Part shown: positions 45,076 through 56,160 of the stretch, in pieces
Layout: every line of letters starts with the position of its first letter
How positions within the stretch are numbered: position 1 is the stretch's first letter
Program-made: the position numbers and the translations under genes
The notes under the pieces: generated by a model
What the model was told of the DNA's origin: nothing
The model's input: the letters and a program-made list of their open reading frames with translations, nothing else
The model's database searches: none
DNA from: Nematostella vectensis
Taxonomy: Eukaryota > Cnidaria > Anthozoa > Actiniaria > Edwardsiidae
DNA length: 64,000 bases
Assembly: GCF_932526225.1 (NCBI RefSeq)
Contig: NC_064034.1
Coordinates: 4,264,001-4,328,000, forward strand
Direction: 5' to 3'

Positions 45076-46574
45076 GTTGTTAAAGGGCCCACGAAGGATG
45101 TTTTATTCAAGGGAAAGTCTTCATCATATCTCCTGCCGGCTTCCTTCCATTCACGTCACTACGTGGCATTACATTTGTTCACTTCCGCTAAACTCTTTGG
45201 GCATCATGGGAACCGGAAAACGTTTCGCTCATCACACAGGATACCCAGATACGATTGCACCATCTTTCCTCATCGTAAGAATTGGCTGCGTAAATCTGTG
45301 CTTCACACAGCTTTCCAACTGTTTTGTTATTTTCATGGAGATGTCGTCGGAAGGAATGGAGGAATTGGGTAAATTTTCATATGTAAAGACTGCATCTCAA
45401 CACTACCCTGCCCCTCCCCCTACGTCAGCAAGCCTTTAAGTCGAGCTAAAGTTCTTTCTTCACAAAGCGCTGCAACAAAATAATATGAAATGCCTTGCTT
45501 GTTCTCAACGACAAAAAATGTCAGACGCTTGAAGTATTCTTTAGAAAGAGAATTGACCCGATGCCGAATACCGATTCTAAATAAACAGGTTTGACCTGTA
45601 TGTCTAGTGGCAATGTGACATGCGCGGTCATGCGCGGCTCTTGTAAACAACGTATTTCGCCGAACAACAAACCTGCGCGAGACAAACAGCTCCTCAAGGT
45701 CGCTCTGTGTAGCTTCCTGGTTTTCTTTATTGGGTTCTTATTATCGAGAAGGTAAGATTTATTTATATCTAAAGCCTTTTTGATCATCTTCTGAAGGGAT
45801 TTATATCTTTTGCCTCAGAAGCAACCACCTAGGGAGATCGATCCAATAAAAGGCATTTCTGATATGATAAAATCAACCAATGTAGAAAGTAAGCAACCCA
45901 CATTTTCTTAGAATGAGCTAGGAATGTACTTCAATATAGCAAAAACAATAATTTAAAGAAGCTAAGTTAGCAAGTAAAATTGCTCTCTATTGAGCCGTTA
46001 TTGGACCCAAGCAATGAATGCAATGCAAATGTGTTTTCTTGTTGAAATTTATGGTGGTCTATAGTTGAGTTGAGATCTGTTGTATCGGATTATGTAAAAA
46101 GTAAGCTTATACTTTAGAGTCCGATTACAACTTGTAATAATAATAATTCTTAATGTTTTGGACGGACTCTAAAACATAAAAGACCTACTTTTTTCGTTCT
46201 CTCTCTTTGTCCTGAGATCATAGAGATAGACTTTGATAAGTACCTTGTTATTGTCTATTTTGACCTGGGAACTGAACTGGATTATTTTAATTCTAAAAAT
46301 AACATCCTATTATGTTATGTGTTTATGGAATGTAGGTGATGGACAATTAGATATAAGCTGTTAGGGCTGGTATGTGACCCCTATGCCCATTGAAGTGTTT
46401 AGGAGGCCATGTTTTTATTCCCCATGAAAATTTAACAAGCCTACCTGACGCAGGTTTGAAAGTCTATACTACTGAACTATCTCATTTTATGTTCATTTAA
46501 AATGGCCAAGCCAATACATAGATATGAACATGGATATGATAAATGATATGATGAATGTCTGGTTGAGGCAGAGA

Positions 46575-46716
46575 CATAGCTGTCAATTCACCTGCATGAG
46601 ATTGCTCATACATTCTCTGTATCAACCCACACTTTCTCTCTTGGGTTTTCTATCATATTTACTGTATTTCACCTGATTTCACAAGATTTCTGTTCAAGTT
46701 GGGTTGACAAGCTATG
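46575..46716. mobile_element. 142-bp MITE, same family as 24782-24962
   Basis: It starts CATAGCTGTCAATTCACC and ends GGGTTGACAAGCTATG. The interior shares TTACTGTATTTC...CAAGATTT with the copy in the Ldh2 gene. Confidence 0.6.
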
Positions 46717-46783
46717 CAGAGAGATCCAAGCCTACACTAGATCAAGTTACATACTTGCAATATTTACCCATTGGCCTCTCGAC

Positions 46784-47559
46784 CATCCTGTAAGGAGTCT
46801 GGGTAAACCCCGAGAGTCAGAGGCAGAGACTCGTTACTAAGGGCAGATCCTCGAGCCTTGTAGGCCGAGACTCAAGACTGGGGGCGAGAGTCTAAACTGA
46901 TAGGTTTGAGGGTCAAACAAGATATCTGAAATATGGAAGAGTTTTACCTTTCCCTTACTCAAGTGTTTTATTATCTATAAAATATTGCAAAGCCACGGTC
47001 TCATTGTGACAATCGTTCATATTTCTTGTGAGATCACTACTATGGTTTTTGTGAGACCTCACAAATGTAACAAATGGAAGTATTATGCAACAACCTCCAT
47101 ATCAACTAGCTCCAAGAAATACAATTGAAGGGGCACTGCTATGTAGCTTTTTGCTACTGGTACTGGTACTGGTCATCTCCTTTTTTTTAATATTCGGGTC
47201 AGGGGCACAAGATGCAATTCCTCATTGAATTCCTCACGACAGACAAGGTTTGGTGTTTTGCATGGCTGAGCATGCTTTGCAATATATTTACTGAGTTTCA
47301 TCCTGGTTTCATCCTATGAGGCTAGCAAGTATGGAACTTGTTTTCAATTTGCATAAAGCCTGTCACGAAAACTGTGGAATACCAGAAGTCTTCTTGCAAG
47401 AAATAGAAGACCAATTGTCATAATAATGCTGAGGTGTGAGTGAGTAAAAGTGAAACCCTTCGATATTTTAGATATCTTATCGACTCTCGGCCTATAAGTC
47501 TCAAGTCTATACCTCTGACTCTTGACTCTCGGGGTTCACCCAGACTCGACTGTAGGATG
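46784..47559. mobile_element. ~776-bp non-autonomous element with terminal inverted repeats
   Basis: The left end (CATCCTGTAAGGAGTCTGGG TAAACCCCGAGAGTC) and the right end (GACTCTCGGGGTTCACCCAG, then ACTCGACTGTAGGATG) are inverted repeats. Further inverted GAGACTCAAGACT/GTCTCAAGTCT and GATATCTGAAATAT/ATATTTTAGATATC segments lie inside. No coding sequence and no clear target duplication. Confidence 0.6.
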
Positions 47560-48145
47560 AGAAGTATGTACCCCAAAACCAAATAAAATTCATCAATACA
47601 AGATCAAGATACTCGGACATCAGTCTAAGGGATAAATGGTTTTGAAGATATGCATCCAAGCAAGGCCTCTAGAACAATCTTGCTGCCATAACAGATTGCA
47701 AAGCATTCTGGGATATCTGTGAAAAATCCACAAGGAAAGGGTTAGCCTGCTAGCCCGCTCTCCAGTGGGTTTATTCGGAAATTACTGTTTTCAGCGTTTC
47801 GGGGCTCCTGTGGGAGAGGGGAGGTATCTGATTTTGGTCTGTGTGTTTTTTTTTTTTTTTTTTTTGTAAATTCAGCTAAAAATAGCCAGAGGTCAATGGG
47901 TTGATTCTTGAGATGAGACAGACTTAGTTCTTTAGTTACTTAGTTTCGAGATGGACAATGGACTTATGGTAGTTTCAAAAGTTTTGACTCTATACTGTGA
48001 CTTTAACTAAATAATTGTTGTTAGGGAGATAGTGGAGTTGATTTGATTGGGCATACCCAGCTCCTCATGGTGATAGTCATAAGGATCACACGCCCAAAAG
48101 CAGCAAACTTCTTCCCAAATCATGCTTTGTTCTTGGTATTTGCAG

Positions 48146-51113
48146 GTTAATCAATTGCTTCAAAGATGTTAAGGTTTGCTTCCTGTATACAAATCACCAA
48201 AACTGCTGGAACACTACTCAGGAGGTGATTGATGGTATTTAAGCCAGTATAATGATATAATGATATAGTTGTATTAGGAGCTAGGGGAAGGGCACAAGGG
48301 GACATACACCCTCTTGAATGCAAAAGAGCTGAGTTTTTTTTTCTACCTGGTACATGTACCTCCTTAAATACTGGCCATCTGCCTGTGTACCATAACTAAA
48401 AAGAAAAATAACATACCTTATTACACTTAATTTTCGTGTCAATTTAATTTCACGATTTTAAAAGATTCACGAAAATAAAGTGACACAAAAATTAAGTGTC
48501 GCGAAAATTAGGATGCACAAAAATTAAGTGAGTACACAAGAAGCCTTTGGCGGAATATTGGTCGTTTAAATAGCTTTATGGAAACACCTTGTCTATTTAG
48601 TCATCTAATGTACATATAGTAGGGTAAGGGGCTGAATTGCACTTGTATATAGATTTTTATGAAACTAAATTTAGCAGACACATCTTTTTGTTACAATTTT
48701 TTTAGTTTTGATGATTACAGCACATTTTAATTCCACTTGTTTTGCTTGATTTTATTATCCCAAAATCGCGAAATCGCGAAAATAAAGTGATATGGTTTTT
48801 CAGAAAATAGGAAAATCGCGAAAATAAAGTGTCACGAAATATCCCCATCTTAAAATCGCGAAATTTTGACGTCGTGAAAATTAAGTGTAATAAGGTACTG
48901 TAAATAATCTAATACATGTCCCCCATCTAAAAAAAACCCCTTCCATCTAAAGAACGCCCCCCACCCCTAAGCTTGCAAGTTTGAATTGAATGCCCTCCAC
49001 TAAAAAATGCCCCCCTCTTTTATAAAAAAAACACTTAGGGGACAGAAGCTAAATAGACATGTTTATCTCTTAACAGGCCTCTTCCAAGAAGAGCACTGAT
49101 TCTGACAAGCACCTTCACAACAAAGAGATGTCTCAGTACAGTTACTAACCCTGGAAGCAGCCAATCGCACAATGCTTACATGTTGTTTGGCATACTGACA
49201 GGGTCTACACTTTGTGCAGGTCTTCTATTCAAGAAGGAAACTGTAAGTTATATGGAGATGTTATAACATGTAGACCTTTAATCTTTATGTGGGTGTTCTA
49301 TTAAGCTTTTGGGTAATCAGATTTCTTTACAAATATTTGTTAGACGAATTGTGACAATTTAAGAAAAAGTACTTTATATCCTGCAGGACGGTTCTCACTA
49401 GGAGCAAGAGCAAATGCAATCACAGTACATGTGAGAATTGCGGTGTTCTCTTACGCCTGCTCTGGTGCTTCTGTTCCAGTGTGAATAATAAAACTGTGTG
49501 TTGCGCTTGTGCTCGCATCCTAGTGAGAACCAGCCTTAAGAAACGCCTAATTGTATTATTTTCCATAACTTTGTGGAATTGGAACAAGGAAAAAGCATTA
49601 GAAATGCAAATATTGACCAGGGCATTTTGGCTATTTGACTGACCAACAGCTGTCTAGAGATGTGGTGACATCACCAGGCCAACAGCTCAACACTGCAAAA
49701 ATCTACTCTAAAGAAGAGGTCTCTAAACACAACAATCGTAAATCTCGTATCTGGGTCACATACAAAGGAGGGGTATATGACATCACAGACTTTATTGATG
49801 GTCACCCTGGTGGGACTAGCAAGATCATCCTGGCTGCAGGTGCAGCTTTGGAGCCATACTGGGCTATGTACGCAGTGCACAAAAAAGAGGAAGTCCTAGA
49901 GATCCTGGAAGAATACCGCATAGGGGATCTCGCGCATGAAGATCAAGTTATAGAATTCAAGGAAGATGATCCATTTAAGGAAGATCCTGAAAGGCACCCT
50001 GCTTTGAAGAAGAACTCTGAGAAACCTTTCAATGCTGAACCTCCACTGCAGCTCCTGGGAGACAGCTACATCACACCGAATGAGCTTTTCTTTGTCAGGA
50101 ACCACTTGCCTGTTCCTGTAATTGACCCAAAACTCTACCGAATAGAGGTTACGGGGGAGGGTGTCCGCACCATTAAACTGTCCCTTGAGGAGTTGAAGAC
50201 AAAGTTCAAAAAGCACAATATCGTGTCCACTATCCAGTGCGCAGGGAATCGCCGCAGTGATATGAACAGGGTAAAGAAAGTGAAAGGCTTGGATTGGAGT
50301 GAGGGGGCTATCTCCACTGCAGAGTGGGGCGGGGCCCTGCTGAAAGATGTTCTGAAATATGCAGGGTTGAGTGAAGACGATGTTGAGAGGCTCGAGATCA
50401 ATCATGTTCAGTTTGAGGGCCTTGATACTGACATCACAGGAGCAACGTATGGTGCTTCCATACCCATACAGAAAGCCATTTCGTCTAGAGGTGATGTCAT
50501 ACTTGCTTATGAAATGAATGGCAAGGACATCCCCCGTGACCATGGGTATCCAGTTCGAGCAGTAGCTCCAGGAATTGTTGGTGCCAGGAACGTGAAATGG
50601 GTTTCCAAGGTAATATCAAGCAAGGAGGAGAGCCCAAGTCACTGGCAACAGAACGACTACAAAGGATTCGCACCGTGTACCGACTGGGACACGGTGGACT
50701 TTAAATCATCTCCTGCTATCCAGGACTTGCCTGTCACCTCCGCCATCTGCCAGCCACTTCCCGGTACTCTGATTTCAAGAGATGAAGAGGAAATCACCCT
50801 GAGTGGGTACGCATGGAGCGGAGGTGGGCGGAGGGTTGTGCGGGTGGATGTGTCACTGGATGGGGGCAAGAATTGGTCAATTGCAACCCTAGATGGAAAG
50901 GATCAGCCCCCGGGGCGTGCATGGGCGTGGTCGCTATGGAGCACGACCCTACCCATTCCTCCCGATGCTAACAAGCTGGACGTTGTATGTAAGGCTGTGG
51001 ATGAATCGTTCAATGTTCAGCCAGACAGTGTTGCACCCATCTGGAACTTGCGAGGGGTATTGTCCAATGCTTGGCATCGTGTCAGCGTTAGTATTGTAGA
51101 GGATGTAGATTAA
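48146..51113 (+). CDS. SUOX: Sulfite oxidase, mitochondrial
   Basis: Coding exons are 48166-48173 (only ATG TTA AG, within the exon starting at 48146), 49077-49242 and 49650-51113 (TAA): 545 residues, the human length. The enzyme oxidises sulfite to sulfate in the mitochondrial intermembrane space, passing electrons to cytochrome c. A basic presequence (MLRPLPRRALILTS) and a hydrophobic segment at about 36-54 precede a cytochrome b5 domain whose haem ligands are the His of GHPGG and the His of MYAVHK. The molybdopterin domain starts about FFVRNHLPVP; TIQCAGNRRSDM carries the molybdenum-ligand Cys near residue 255. A dimerisation domain with WSGGGRRVVRVDVSLDGG ends the protein. The 48166 start was chosen because it gives a typical presequence in phase with exon 2. 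Confidence 0.95.
48414..48897. mobile_element. 484-bp mariner-like MITE in sulfite oxidase intron
   Basis: TACCTTATTACACTTAATTT at the left is the inverse complement of the right end AAATTAAGTGTAATAAGGTA, with TA at both outer edges, as in Tc1/mariner insertions. Inside, the motif CGCGAAAATAAAGTG or CGAAAATTAAGTG recurs several times in both orientations. Confidence 0.8.
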
Positions 51114-51872
51114 AAATCGTGTCAGTAAATTAAGTGAAACTTTTTCAAGTGAGCAGGAGTGTTATAATATATATGATGTTCACTCGAGCGTGCGCATTCG
51201 CAAAGGATAATACGGAGCTGTAATATCCTATGCAAATAAATATTATAAAATTGGAATTAACAGAATATAAGGAAAATCATTGATAAAAAATTTGTTTCCA
51301 CTTCCTAGCTGGAACAAAAACAAGAAGGTAAAACGGTAGAGGTCAATACCCAAAAAGAATGTAGAATAGCAGGGTATTTAATGGAGTGTTCAATAGATAC
51401 ACTGAGTTACATTGTAGAATATCGTTTAGATAAAAGACAAGCACAAATTTTGTAGGCTGAGTATAGAACAATTTATTTTGTAGAATGTTGCAAAGTACAT
51501 ATTATACGGTGCAGCTGTGAAGCTAATAAAGACGGTGATCCTGTAAATATGACTTATGCTGGATGCTAATCATCACGTGTAGGGGAAAGTAATAAAATAG
51601 TTGATGGTAAGGCAGTGTTCATTAAAAACCCTGAGGAGGAAGGGAAGATGTTGAAGGGGGGGGGACTTCAAAAATAATCAACCACCCAAGGGGGGCTCCG
51701 ATAAAAAAAAATAGGCTTTTTATAATCTTAAAAATGGCAAATTTAAAAGTATTTTAAAAAAAACATTTCATGCAGAAGGGGGAGTCAGCTACCCAAATAA
51801 AACCTAGTCGCCCCCCCCCCCCCCCCCCCCCCCCCCGACACACACACACCGGGGTGGGGGGAGTCTCCAGAA

Positions 51873-51912
51873 AAGTAGACGATTTCGATTTATTTTGCCG
51901 ACGATCACCCCC
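51873..51912. repeat. AGTAGACG repeat family, unit-less copy
   Basis: AAGTAGACGATTTCG runs straight into GCCGACGATCACCCCC, the two ends seen in the 23728-24083 copy, without the internal CTTAGGGT units. Confidence 0.5.
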
Positions 51913-53440
51913 GTCTGATTTCCAACCTGGGCGTGCTTCATCAATCAATGGATTACTTCCAAGTAGCAGTACGTTCAGTGCGATTTTCTGCCCAACACCC
52001 AAAAGTGGACTGAAACTATTTTTTTGGTTCTCTAACCACTTATTATTGACTCCTTTTTATATGCTCATAAGGCATATAAAAGCTTCATGGGAAGCTTTTA
52101 AGCACGTTATGATAAAGCCTTAGCCAATGGGAGTCCGAGGAACGAATTATCCCCCCTCCCATTGGTGTGTCGGTTTGTTACCCTTGGGCTACCGTGACTT
52201 AGGTAATGTTTACAATGTTGCTACGGCTACGGATGTCACACACAAACTTGTTACACTGCTAGTGCGCATGGCAAGCTACACATGTGATTATTATGATTGA
52301 CAGCATTCCAATCATTTTTGCAGTCAAAAGTTTTCAAATGTACTAAAACCTAAGTCCACCGACGGCTAAGTCTGCATCTTACTTAGGGTAAGCCTTGTGT
52401 GTACTCAGACCTAACTTTTTTTATGTAGTAAACGGATACAGGACCAAAACAAATGCTCAAAACTCTGTTCTCAAGTGACACTTGAGAACTAACGGCACGA
52501 CTTTTTCACGCTTGTGAGAATAAGCGTGTTGCTATAGTGCACTAAAGCAAAAGTCATAAATAGTGCCGTAGGATTTTTTTGACGGCGAAGGCCGCGTGTG
52601 ATCTGAAACCGCTATGAAGGTACTTTTTAGGGACAGTAAACAAATACTTTTCTTTTCACATTTCAAGGGCCATACAATATGTCTTGAATGATTTTTCTCT
52701 AAGATAGCTGTTGGCACAGACCCCTCCCCCTTCACCATTTTTAAGAAAATAAATCCTACAGAGTGACTTTGTTTCCCGTTTTTCTTTTCATTGTCAAGAA
52801 ATACCCTGGATCCGTAACCGTCCATCCACATATTTTTATATTATACCTTAATTTTTTTTGTTAAAAAACAAACAAGCAGCTTCTCTGTGTGGATTTTATT
52901 TCTGCTTTATGCTCTGTCTTTCCTTATTTCACCCGCAGGCGTTACAAGTTACATTTGGATTGGGTACCCTGTGTCTAGATCCAGTCTCAACACCGGCCAA
53001 GCTAGAAGGACGCCATATTGAAAATTACCCAGAAGTCCCTGGGGGCGAGGTTGAACACCGGTGGCCACGTCGATCTTCTAGAAAGTGGTGGCGATCAAAA
53101 CAAATCGTACATTTTACCTAGCTGTGACCTGTATCGGTTATCATAAATCTTCTTTCTAACTGTTAACTCGATCCTTCACGACTGGTCTAAAGACGTAGCC
53201 CAAGGTAAGTCAGGAATTTCACAATCTTTGCTGATCCGCGTGATTCTTTTGCGAGTAAGTAGACTGACGCCCATCCCTTCTGAGCAAACAACCCCGTTTT
53301 ATTTGTTTAACCAGTCGGTCAGTGGTGTTCAAGCCATAGGCATAAATCGGTGAACCATCTAAAGCTCACCAGGTAAGCAAGATCGTAAGTTTATTTGAGA
53401 TTTCTTTTGATAAAGAGCTTATGAGGTGGATGGTAATGCC

Positions 53441-53557
53441 TAGTGCACACTAGCAACATAACAACTTAACGACAAAACATGTTTTTTCTCTTATGACGTT
53501 ATGTCAGGCTAAACATAGTGCGCCGCACCCATGTCGTTATGTCGCTAGTGTGCACTA
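53441..53557. mobile_element. 117-bp MITE with 22-bp inverted repeats
   Basis: TAGTGCACACTAGCAACATA at the left is the inverse complement of the right end TATGTCGCTAGTGTGCACTA with one mismatch. Outer TA dinucleotides fit a TA target site. Confidence 0.75.
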
Positions 53558-53739
53558 TGCATAAACAAAAGGGGGAGGAGTATGAGGGCAGATTTAAATA
53601 ACACATCCCGGATCAAACTGATAGACCTGTCCTGGTATCATTTCGTTAGCCCTTTCTTTATTTAAGATAATTCTATGATTTTTTATGAGAAAGAAGTTGC
53701 CACTTAAGACGTAAATATTATTTCCAGGTTTTTCCTAGA

Positions 53740-55239
53740 ATGGGTAATGTTGACTCCTCTCAATTGGCTCCAATCCCACTGGGGTTTGAATACATGTGTC
53801 TGGTCTTGCACAAACCTGATGGGATACGCATCATTCATGGTAGTGAACAAAACATTGCTATTATCAAAGAGGTGTTATTGAGTACATGGGAAGCTGGCTT
53901 AGATGATAAGGATGCAAAGATGAAGTGCCATGGCTATGTGCAGTCCTTCAAACTTACCGGATTCCCATTTGACAAAGGGAGCTCTCAAGTGGAGGCTGTC
54001 AATGCAAGAAAACTCGTGTCTAAGTTGCTTTGGAAGCTAAACAATGTTGGTTGGAAACTTGTTATGACTACCGACCTGTCCAGAAAGCTAGGATTAGGTA
54101 CTTTCTTTTTTGTGAAAGAGGAAACTGAGGCAGTGACATACACATTTCCTTGTATAAACCTAAGTAGCTCAGACAAAATCCAGTTTGTCAACTTCTCTCA
54201 GCGGTTGTACCCACAATTTCTGTCTGTCATCGAATCCACTTGGACTCAAGGAATACAGATGATTGAGTCTGAGGAAGAAAATTTGTATGAAGTGAAAATG
54301 CATGGAGACCCATGGAAAGGTTTTGGACAAGAATCCATTGAATCAAGGTCCATGATTCAGAAGCTTATTGAGCTTTGTGCTAAGAATCAACTTTCATTCC
54401 ACTGTGCAGCTAACATAAAGAACACAGCAGACAGTCTGTTCTTTTACCATGAACCAAAGCTCACAGAAGGGGTGATTCCTTCAATGTTTTCTATCAGTCT
54501 AAATGGTACAGATGGGGTCAGGCTTATAAACTATCCTGCAAATATGCAGTCTGTGGTTCAGCAGGTATTAGTAGATAACTGGGCCTGGAGAGGTGGTGTT
54601 GCAAGTGAGAGGGAGTTTTATGGAGGCTATGAATACAAGCTCAATGGAAATCCATGGTGGTCAGAAGAAAAGGAGTCTATCATGGCAAGGTATCTTATCT
54701 TAAAGCTCCTCGAGGCCCTGCAAGGCTATGGCTGGCATGTGATAGGGGGATTTGACGTCTCTCGTCGCCTGACCACCAAAAGCACATTAATATTTCAACA
54801 GTCAGCACCAATGAAAACACCTCTTTTATGCATCAGTGCAAGTGGATCTGACAAGTTGAGGTTCATCAACACCCCAGATGCAGAACTCAGCATAATGCGT
54901 GAGATTATGCATAAGCACTGGCCCAAGAAAATAAGTGCAGAGAAGAGGAAAGATACAGCACTTGGTGTCTCCTGTGTACAGTTCAAGATGAATGGAACTC
55001 CTTGGCATGGGGAGGATGATGATAAGTACTATGCACGTAGCATGATGTGCTTTCTGTTACAAGCATTGTCAAAGAGAAGCTGGAAACCGGTTCTGTCTGC
55101 TGATGTATCTGCTCAGTACGATAAAGATGATGATGATGAAAAGTATCCAAAAGATGTCCATAGCTGGTGGTTTATGAAGGTTGAGTCCCCTGATGAGCTT
55201 TGGGGTGGGTCAACCCAGTATGGCTTTCTTATGCACTGA
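53740..55239 (+). CDS. Unrecognised protein of four tandem ~115-residue repeats, possible N-myristoylation
   Basis: One intronless coding exon of 499 residues. ATG 53740 follows an acceptor-like TTTCCAG at 53727, so an upstream non-coding exon is likely. The protein is four copies of one domain at about residues 16-130, 133-246, 247-356 and 358-485. Each copy has D-[KG]-[IVL]-[RQ]-[IFL]-[IV] (DGIRII, DKIQFV, DGVRLI, DKLRFI), a Trp in an amphipathic segment, a G-x-P-[WF] turn (GFPF, GDPW, GNPW, GTPW), a KLL-type helix, and a final strand with [FW]F. Repeats 1 and 3 keep GW...D[LV]SR, while repeat 2 has lost it. The start MGNVDSS fits the N-myristoylation pattern MGxxxS. I do not recognise a characterised family; no enzymatic motif is visible. 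Repetition suggests a binding or scaffold role, which is inference. Confidence 0.85.
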   Translation: MGNVDSSQLAPIPLGFEYMCLVLHKPDGIRIIHGSEQNIAIIKEVLLSTWEAGLDDKDAKMKCHGYVQSFKLTGFPFDKGSSQVEAVNARKLVSKLLWKLNNVGWKLVMTTDLSRKLGLGTFFFVKEETEAVTYTFPCINLSSSDKIQFVNFSQRLYPQFLSVIESTWTQGIQMIESEEENLYEVKMHGDPWKGFGQESIESRSMIQKLIELCAKNQLSFHCAANIKNTADSLFFYHEPKLTEGVIPSMFSISLNGTDGVRLINYPANMQSVVQQVLVDNWAWRGGVASEREFYGGYEYKLNGNPWWSEEKESIMARYLILKLLEALQGYGWHVIGGFDVSRRLTTKSTLIFQQSAPMKTPLLCISASGSDKLRFINTPDAELSIMREIMHKHWPKKISAEKRKDTALGVSCVQFKMNGTPWHGEDDDKYYARSMMCFLLQALSKRSWKPVLSADVSAQYDKDDDDEKYPKDVHSWWFMKVESPDELWGGSTQYGFLMH

Positions 55240-55570
55240 ATAATCAAGTTTAAACAGTGTGATACAGTTTGACTGACTTACCCAAGTTCAAACCGAAAGA
55301 ACTATTAATTTAACTTTGTAAGTAATGTTAGGTGTGTTGATAGTTAACTAACAGCATTTGAGGTTACATAGACTAGTGAATAAGGGCAAAAATCAAAATC
55401 TGTATACCAATCCACTTAGACTTTGCTCTGTTGCTTCACCACCCTCAAGTAACTCTGAGAGAAAAATCTGGAGTAAATCTATCATTTCCATATTTTAGCT
55501 TGATGATTCTCCAAGTAAGGATATACTCTAGTGTTTGTGAGGAACGTTTGTTCCCCCTTTTATCACATCA

Positions 55571-56160
55571 GGGAAAGTTCATTCATTATTCCGAGGGGGG
55601 GGAGGCGTTAGAATTTTGATAAAAGTAACGTCTAAAATTAATTGCCCCCCTCCAGGGGAAACAAAATTTTCCATGCACCCCTTACGATTCCCCCATATTT
55701 TCGGTGAATCAGATGCACGCTTATAGCATTAAAACGTTTTGTTATAACTTAAACATGGAACATAAGCAATTTATAAATATAATTTAGCAGAAACCATGAA
55801 AATATGTATATAGGGTGTATACAGTTTTGTATTGCATAGATAAAACGTATCCTGACTCTGGATTGTGCATGCCAAATAACTTCCCCCAAACCGAGAATCG
55901 TTGAACCAAGACTTTGTATTTGACACTTGGTCAAATTGTATAGAAGAGAAAGCACCCTAAGGAATGAGTTCCCCCCATTTTGAAATCCATACATTTTCGA
56001 TGGCCTTCCCCCCCCCCCCCCCACCCACCTTTAGACCTTGGAAATTCTAGATCTACCCCCCCCCCCTCCCCATGGTATCCTTACGCCTCACCACCCCCCA
56101 CACCCACACACACCCCCCCCCCCCCCCCCCCCCCCCATTTCGGGATAAATGAACTTTCCC
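55571..56160. mobile_element. 590-bp non-autonomous element with GGGAAAGTTCATTYAT ends
   Basis: GGGAAAGTTCATTCATTATT at 55571 is inverse to the right end AATGAACTTTCCC (allowing ATAAATGAAC) at 56160. The inner ends adjoin G or C runs, and long C tracts sit at about 56007-56022 and 56113-56136. Confidence 0.6.

Larger units (their letters stand above)
45076..48145. other. Divergent intergenic region between SLC30A7 and sulfite oxidase
   Basis: This is the upstream flank of both genes and must hold their promoters and any distal 5' UTR exons, none of which I can place with confidence. It contains the inverted-repeat elements 46575-46716 and 46784-47559 and a T run at 47848-47865. Frames at 45074-45439 and 45420-45787 have no family support. 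Confidence 0.5.
51114..53727. other. Intergenic region between sulfite oxidase and the four-repeat gene
   Basis: It contains sulfite oxidase 3' flank with AATAAA-type signals near 51235 and 51528, a 30-base C tract near 51810-51836, a unit-less copy of the AGTAGACG repeat at 51873-51912, a palindrome GTTCTCAAGTG/CACTTGAGAAC near 52470-52492 and a MITE at 53441-53557. AAG before GTAAGTCAGG at about 53203 and CAG before GTAAGCAAG at about 53372 could be donors of 5' UTR exons of the next gene. An 87-codon frame at 52858-53121 has no family support. Confidence 0.5.

Noticed and set aside
49671-51099. Long frames on the minus strand and in other plus frames
   Set aside because: Shadows of the sulfite oxidase coding exon, whose full-length domain match is decisive.
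52858-53121. 87-residue frame following an acceptor-like CAG
   Set aside because: Could be a 5' UTR exon but the translated sequence matches nothing and has no clear donor or start context.
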